Shown here: positions 21,400 to 25,710 of the stretch, in pieces
Position numbering within the stretch: position 1 is the stretch's first letter
Layout of the letters: each line of letters starts with the position of its first letter
Origin: CAILHX01 sp036561085
GTDB lineage: Bacteria > Pseudomonadota > Gammaproteobacteria > Burkholderiales > Methylophilaceae
NCBI GenBank assembly: GCA_036561085.1
Contig: DATBPY010000002.1
Coordinates: 1-25,710, forward strand
Reading direction: 5' to 3'
DNA length: 25,710 bases
The notes under the pieces: generated by a model
The model's input: only the letters and a program-made list of their open reading frames with translations
The model's database searches: none
What the model was told of the DNA's origin: nothing
Made by a program: the position numbers and the translations under genes

Positions 21400-22984
21400 T
21401 ACAGAGCATCCGGAGTTCGATATCTACGTAGGTTTTGGCCGCCTCGTCGATCGAGCAGCTGCTTGGCTTGATGGCGCTGCAGTGTCTGTCTTGGATAAAG
21501 AAGCGATAGACGTCAGCCGCCGCCTGACACAGCGGCTGATTGAAATGACATTCATGCCTTTTGCGCAATCGACCAAGCAACGCAGTGTGCTCAGGCATGA
21601 TATCCGTCTGGCAGGCATCGCTATCGACCCTGAAATGGGTGGGGTGAAGCTGTCCTTGGCCGCGCTTTGCCGTGCCTTGGTGGAATATAGCGCGCATTGG
21701 GGTTTGGCTCTGGTAGCGATTTTGGCAGGTTTCCTGCCGCACAAAAACACAGCGCCGGCAACTTTGGTGTACGGGGTAGATATAAGCAAGCCGGGTAAAA
21801 ACAGCGACGAGCGTTTTGTGGATTACTGTCGTAACGGGCCTATACAGCCGTTGAAGGACGCAGGGCGGTTATTGATACAGTCGACCGTGCATCAGGGCAT
21901 TCTCAGTAACGCGCGCTGGCAGTATGCCAAATATCCGCATCTGATACTGGTCGCAGAGGGTCGTTTGGGGATATACAGGCGCATTCGATTATTACTGACG
22001 CAACTTGTAGCGCCGTTGGGATATCTAAACGCGGTATTGCGCTTTCCTCCCATGGCGTTGCTCGGCCGCGATTTCGGTCTCGCACCGATAATGCAGGCGC
22101 TGATAGATGCGCATCTGATAGAGTCGTGCGTGATCACCAATAGCACCGGGAAAGTCCAGCCACTATGGATGCGCGGGAAGCGAAACTTCGCGGTGCACAT
22201 GGTCTGGTACTCTCAAAATACTCGGCTGCATCAATACAAGAATCAAGCTCACGAAGCGCAGAACCCGCATATCCCTTATGTGACGGCAGATGTTCATTGG
22301 GTGTGGACGGAGGGTTACCGTGACCATCTTGCCCGGATATTGAAGACGCAGGGCGATATCCGCGTAGTCGGGCCTATCCTGTGGTATCTGCCGGAGGCGC
22401 TATCCATCAAGCTTGAACGGCCATGTGTCGCCGTGTTCGACGTTATTCCGGTGACGGCGGATGCTGCTTTTAAACTCGGTATTCCGGATAGCTATTTTTC
22501 GCCACGGAATGCGCAGAAATTCCTTACCGATATCGTCGAAGCTTGCAACAGCATTGGCGATCTAACCGGAGAGCGGCCGCAGATATACCTGAAACATAAG
22601 CGTGAAGCGGCTTCGCCTTTATTCGATCGTAGTTACCTCGATCTGGTTTCAGAGTTGGCATCCTCAGGACAGATATGCTTGCTTGACCCCGGTGAAAATA
22701 TATTCGGCATGCTGGCGGCATCGGACTTGTGTGTCGCAATCCCATATACTTCGCCGGTGCATGTGGCGACTTCCGTAGGGACGCCCGCGATCTATTATGA
22801 CCCTACGCAATCGTTACAGTCCGGTCTTGATCAAGCAACAGATCAAATCGCTGAACAAGGCCCGGAGCAGACTCAAGGTTTGCATTCCGTGCATTTCATA
22901 GCTGAGAGAGAGCAATTGGAAACTACCATCATGAACTGGGTTGCCGGTGTGAATAGTGTAAAAGTCAGGACAGCCAATGATTGA
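21386..22984 (+). CDS. Polysaccharide biosynthesis protein, PFTS-motif type
   Basis: A 532-residue protein without signal peptide. It resembles the surface-polysaccharide PFTS-motif family: the segment AIPYTSPVHVATSVGTPAIYYD at residues 451 onwards has Pro453-Tyr-Thr-Ser in place of PFTS. It is laid out like the sugar-nucleotide end of GT-B glycosyltransferases (a Ser/Thr, then Gly-x-Pro-x-x-x-Tyr). A central WVWTEGYRDHLARILKTQG and PQIYLKHKREA also fit a GT-B-like transferase. One moderately hydrophobic stretch lies near residues 94-113. It may transfer the nonulosonate or a neighbouring sugar, but no biochemical role is established that I can cite. It overlaps the genes on both sides by 14 and 8 bases. 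Confidence 0.65.
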   Translation: MQATDTEHPEFDIYVGFGRLVDRAAAWLDGAAVSVLDKEAIDVSRRLTQRLIEMTFMPFAQSTKQRSVLRHDIRLAGIAIDPEMGGVKLSLAALCRALVEYSAHWGLALVAILAGFLPHKNTAPATLVYGVDISKPGKNSDERFVDYCRNGPIQPLKDAGRLLIQSTVHQGILSNARWQYAKYPHLILVAEGRLGIYRRIRLLLTQLVAPLGYLNAVLRFPPMALLGRDFGLAPIMQALIDAHLIESCVITNSTGKVQPLWMRGKRNFAVHMVWYSQNTRLHQYKNQAHEAQNPHIPYVTADVHWVWTEGYRDHLARILKTQGDIRVVGPILWYLPEALSIKLERPCVAVFDVIPVTADAAFKLGIPDSYFSPRNAQKFLTDIVEACNSIGDLTGERPQIYLKHKREAASPLFDRSYLDLVSELASSGQICLLDPGENIFGMLAASDLCVAIPYTSPVHVATSVGTPAIYYDPTQSLQSGLDQATDQIAEQGPEQTQGLHSVHFIAEREQLETTIMNWVAGVNSVKVRTAND

Positions 22985-23951
22985 GCCACCCATTCTGTTT
23001 CTATGCGGGCATAGAAAAGGCGGCACTACCATGCTCAACAATCTATTCGACGGGCATAGTCAGTTGTCGGTCTATCCGGTGGATATCAACCTGTTGTACG
23101 GCTATTTCCCTAAATTCAATCAATCCGGGGCAAGCGAGCAGGATTTGCTGAAAAGAATACAGGCGGTGGTGTTCAAAGACATCGCCAAGCTGCCACAACT
23201 GGCAGGTATCGTGGATTTCAAAAAGCTCGAGGCCAATTTTCTTACCAACATGGAAGGCTGCTCTTTTTCCGACATGAGCGCAGTATTGCCCGCATTGTTA
23301 AATGGCTATGCCGATCTTAATGCATCGACCGAACATCAATACTTGGTAGCAAAAGAGACGAGTATAGAGCTGTATGCCAAGGAGATCGCCGGATGGCTCC
23401 CTAACTGCCGCTTCATCCATCTGATACGTGACCCGAGAGATAACTTTGCCGCGATCAAGGCGGGCATCACCAAGAAGTATGCGAGTTATGGCGATTCCGA
23501 AATATCGCTGATGTTCAGCGTGATCGTAAGGAATCTGTGGGGCATTAAAATGGCGCGAGTGAATCAGAAACTGCTTGGCAACGAGCGCTATCGCATACTC
23601 AGGTTCGAAGACCTGGTGGCAGCGCCGGAATCGACCATGCGCGAAATCTCGACTTGGCTTGGTATCGCTTATGAAGAAAGCATGCTGCAACCATCCATCT
23701 GCGGACGCCCGACAGGAGGCAATAGCTTCGAGAATAAGACCTTCTCCGGCATATCAAGCGAACATGTGGGTAAATGGAAAGAACGCATCAGCGACGAAGA
23801 GGCAGCCATGATCGAATTCGCGTTTTCCGATGAGATGGCTGCTTACGGCTATGCGGCTGAGAGTGATGCTAACGTCGTGGCCGACAGTGTTTCCGCCTTT
23901 TATAAAAGCATCAATTACAAATACTTTTATTTCGACCGGTTCGGGGAATAG
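22977..23951 (+). CDS. Sulfotransferase family protein
   Basis: A 324-residue PAPS-dependent sulfotransferase. The N-terminal PILFLCGHRKGGTTMLNNLF corresponds to the 5'-phosphosulfate loop (consensus-like R-x-G-T-T), and FIHLIRDPRDNFAAIKAG is the 3'-phosphate-binding motif. RILRFEDLVAAPESTMREI and WLGIAYEESML are typical of the later part of the fold. Acceptors in this family include carbohydrates, lipids and proteins. The neighbourhood makes a sugar of the glycan, or its carrier, the likely acceptor, and this is inferred. No PAPS-producing genes occur in the window. The ATG lies eight bases inside the preceding gene, so translation is coupled. Confidence 0.85.
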   Translation: MIEPPILFLCGHRKGGTTMLNNLFDGHSQLSVYPVDINLLYGYFPKFNQSGASEQDLLKRIQAVVFKDIAKLPQLAGIVDFKKLEANFLTNMEGCSFSDMSAVLPALLNGYADLNASTEHQYLVAKETSIELYAKEIAGWLPNCRFIHLIRDPRDNFAAIKAGITKKYASYGDSEISLMFSVIVRNLWGIKMARVNQKLLGNERYRILRFEDLVAAPESTMREISTWLGIAYEESMLQPSICGRPTGGNSFENKTFSGISSEHVGKWKERISDEEAAMIEFAFSDEMAAYGYAAESDANVVADSVSAFYKSINYKYFYFDRFGE

Positions 23952-23967
23952 GCCAGGTAAATAAACC

Positions 23968-25257
23968 ATGATGGAACTACTGAAAAAGATCGCTCCGCTG
24001 CATAGGACCCTGGCCTGCAACGCTACCGACCAGGCGTTGCGGATACTGGCAGAGCATGTTCCAGGATCGGTGATCGAAGGTTTTCCGACCTCGACCCGCG
24101 TCTGGTCCTGGGATATTCCCAAGCGTTGGGAGCTGGATAGGGCAAGCATACGCAGGAAGAACGGCGAGGTGCTGGTAGATGCCGATTGGAATCACCTGCA
24201 TGTATTGAATTATTCGATCGCTTTTAGCGGGGTGGTAAGTCACGACGAATTAATGGCGCATTTGCATAGCCATCCCGGTCAGCCCGAGGCGATCCCTTTC
24301 AGCTTCTCCTTCTATGAGCCCAAATGGGGTTTCTGCGTGCCGCATGCATGGCGCGAAAGATTCGTGGATGAGGAATATATCGTTGAGATCGAAAGCCGTT
24401 TTGAAGACGGGTCGCTGAACGTATTAAGCAAGCTCTTGCCGGGAGAGTCTGAGCAGACTTTCGTCATCTGCGCCGATATCTGCCACCCCCTGCAAGTCAA
24501 TGATTCGTTGACCGGCGTTGCCGCAGCAGTGGAGATCATGCACTTTCTGGAAGTGCTACCCAAACGTAAATATTCTTATCTACTGTTGGTCGTGCCGGAA
24601 ACCATAGGCAGCATCGCTTATTTGGCTCATCACCCTGAAGTCATAGAGAAGGCAGTGGGCGGCTTGTTCTCCGAGATGTTGGGTACGACCGGGAACTTGG
24701 TCGGCCAGAGAACGAGAAGAGGGGATACCTACTGGGATCGTTTATTAACCGCAGTACTGGCTGAGTCGGGATGTGAGCATAAAGTCGTCGATTTCATGAA
24801 AAGCGCCTCCAATGACGAAAAAGTGCTGGATAGCCCTGGGGTGGACATTCCGACTTTTTCGCTGACGCGCTACCCTTATCCTGAATATCATACCAGCGAC
24901 GACAACATAGCGTTGATCGACGCAGATAAACTTCGGGAAAGCACCGCGATTTTGAGAAAAGTCATCGAATGGGCGGAATATGACTATATTCCGGTGTTAA
25001 ACCAGCCCGGTCCGGTGTTCCTGTCGGGTAACGGTTTATTTCCGGACTGGCGAGCCGACCCTACCTTGCTGCCTTACTGGCAATCCTATGTGGAAGTGAT
25101 GAATTCCCTGGATAACCGGCATTCCCTAGTTCAGTTGGCCACTGCCAAAAACATCCCTTTGAGTCATTTCAGGTATTGGACAGAGGCATTCCAGGGGAAG
25201 GGGCTAATGTCTACCAAGCCATTCCATGTCAATAAACCATTGGCGGAAAACTTGTAA
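23968..25257 (+). CDS. DUF4910/DUF2172 M28-like aminopeptidase-fold protein
   Basis: A 429-residue protein matching the DUF2172/DUF4910 group, whose core resembles zinc peptidases of the M28 type. Candidate metal ligands are His173 and Asp179 in ICHPLQVNDSLTGVAAA, Glu211 in VVPETIGSIAYLAHH, and His308 in YPEYHTSDDN. The insert between residues about 60 and 130 and the C-terminal winged-helix-like tail (about 345-420) fit the group's layout. Members are common in polysaccharide clusters, but no substrate is firmly known to me. Peptidase or deacylase action on a glycan amide is possible. There are two adjacent ATG codons at 23968 and 23971. It lies 16 bases after the sulfotransferase gene. Confidence 0.75.
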   Translation: MMELLKKIAPLHRTLACNATDQALRILAEHVPGSVIEGFPTSTRVWSWDIPKRWELDRASIRRKNGEVLVDADWNHLHVLNYSIAFSGVVSHDELMAHLHSHPGQPEAIPFSFSFYEPKWGFCVPHAWRERFVDEEYIVEIESRFEDGSLNVLSKLLPGESEQTFVICADICHPLQVNDSLTGVAAAVEIMHFLEVLPKRKYSYLLLVVPETIGSIAYLAHHPEVIEKAVGGLFSEMLGTTGNLVGQRTRRGDTYWDRLLTAVLAESGCEHKVVDFMKSASNDEKVLDSPGVDIPTFSLTRYPYPEYHTSDDNIALIDADKLRESTAILRKVIEWAEYDYIPVLNQPGPVFLSGNGLFPDWRADPTLLPYWQSYVEVMNSLDNRHSLVQLATAKNIPLSHFRYWTEAFQGKGLMSTKPFHVNKPLAENL

Positions 25258-25259
25258 AC

Positions 25260-25445
25260 ATGACAACAGAAGTCAAAGCAGACTCCGGCACTTTCAAAGG
25301 TAAACCCCTTTTTTTGACTGAGCTATTTCTTTTATCGCACGATCGAGCAACCCTCGAGAATGAAATTCTGCGCCAAGGCCGCTGCCTGGTTCGATCGTCC
25401 GCTTGCACCGATACCGTCAATCATTCATTAACTTCTCAAATTTGA
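25260..25445 (+). CDS. Doubtful small ORF
   Basis: A 61-codon frame that starts two bases after the DUF4910 stop and ends four bases before the methyltransferase ATG. The position is operon-like, but the protein shows no recognisable motif and an amino-acid mix typical of chance frames. No Shine-Dalgarno is close to the ATG, and a terminator-like hairpin lies inside it. It may be a remnant, a tiny gene, or simply spacer. I list it because otherwise 192 bases between two operon genes would be unexplained. Confidence 0.2.
   Translation: MTTEVKADSGTFKGKPLFLTELFLLSHDRATLENEILRQGRCLVRSSACTDTVNHSLTSQI
25296..25315 (+). terminator. Weak terminator-like hairpin
   Basis: AAAGG (25296-25300), a six-base loop, then CCTTT running into further T residues to 25315. 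The stem is only five base pairs with two G-C pairs, so termination would be partial at best. It lies in the first real gap after the glycan operon. Seen by eye; weak. Confidence 0.25.
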
Positions 25446-25449
25446 ATTT

Positions 25450-25710
25450 ATGCCTAAACCCACTCTTTTTCAACGCCCCTTTATCCGTCTGGCTTGTACT
25501 TTCTTACCCTGGTTGGTCCCGCACCATCTGCGAGGGCCTACGAAGCGCGAACACTGGGAGAGCTATTCAACCGACAATTTCGACGAACTGGATCCCGCCA
25601 GCGTGGTGTTGATGCAGGAAGTGATGGCGCTTGCGCCGGACAAGAACAGCACGCTGATCGATCTGGGATGCAATGTTGGACGGCATCTGAACCACCTATA
25701 TCAGGCAGGT
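25450..25710 (+). CDS. SAM-dependent methyltransferase, N-terminal part (runs off the window)
   Basis: The first 87 residues of a class I methyltransferase, cut by the right edge. After a basic, hydrophobic N-terminus (MPKPTLFQRPFIRLACTFLP) come HWESYSTDNFDELDPASV and the SAM-binding motif I, STLIDLGCNVGRHLNHLYQAG. The start at ATG 25450 is the only good one; the short palindrome TCAAATTTGA (25436-25445) precedes it and no Shine-Dalgarno is visible. The substrate is unknown. From its position it could methylate a sugar of the glycan made by the preceding genes, or a lipid or protein. Confidence 0.8.
   Translation, partial: MPKPTLFQRPFIRLACTFLPWLVPHHLRGPTKREHWESYSTDNFDELDPASVVLMQEVMALAPDKNSTLIDLGCNVGRHLNHLYQAG

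Noticed and set aside
21386..22984. Reading the PFTS-type protein as a known pseudaminic acid (Maf-type) transferase
   Set aside because: No Maf/DUF115-type features are visible. Only the GT-B-like C-terminal segment supports a transferase, so the named function was not assigned.
1..25710. Transposons, CRISPR arrays, tRNA or rRNA genes
   Set aside because: No transposase-like protein, regular repeat-spacer pattern, or recognisable structural RNA was seen on reading both strands. Small structured RNAs cannot be excluded by eye.

Overview
The window looks like chromosome of a betaproteobacterium, probably in the Nitrosomonadales/Gallionellaceae direction. That placement rests on the dnaE-accA-tilS gene order, moderately high GC housekeeping genes, and an EPS-associated MarR-type regulator heading a nonulosonate cluster. 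It is inferred from gene content and is not proven. Coding density is very high. I saw no rRNA, tRNA, CRISPR array, transposase or insertion sequence.

Region 1 (1-11859) is mostly housekeeping. It holds the tail of a possible SAM methyltransferase, ferredoxin-NADP reductase overlapping a small S4 RNA-binding protein, and an AT-rich exported orphan protein. On the minus strand follow an HMA/MauE membrane protein and an SrkA-like kinase joined by a TAATG overlap. The plus strand then carries a spermidine-synthase-like protein, an RlmL-type rRNA methyltransferase, a MazG-like pyrophosphohydrolase, DNA polymerase III alpha (dnaE), accA and tilS.

Region 2 (11860-25710) is a surface-glycan island of about 14 kb, all on the plus strand and almost certainly one operon. 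Start and stop codons mostly overlap or sit within about 16 bases. It opens with a recognisable extended -10 promoter whose predicted start point falls in a perfect 7-3-7 palindrome, followed by a winged-helix EPS-type regulator. Next come an RmlD-like reductase, PseB, PseC, an aldo/keto reductase, a cytidylyltransferase fused to a class III aminotransferase, a PseG-GNAT fusion, PseI, a second GNAT, a PFTS-type polysaccharide protein, a sulfotransferase, a DUF4910/DUF2172 M28-like protein, and the start of a SAM methyltransferase.

How they work together: PseB, PseC, an N-acetyltransferase, PseG, PseI and an SpsF/PseF-type cytidylyltransferase make up a complete route from UDP-GlcNAc to a CMP-activated pseudaminic-acid-type sugar. 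The aldo/keto reductase, the extra class III aminotransferase, the sulfotransferase, the M28-like enzyme and the methyltransferase are not needed for plain CMP-pseudaminate. They suggest a decorated derivative or a larger surface glycan. The most interesting details are an internal ribosome-binding site and start codon exactly at the domain junction of the fusion gene, and a lost acetyl-CoA loop in the GNAT half of the PseG fusion, next to an intact second GNAT that may have taken over.
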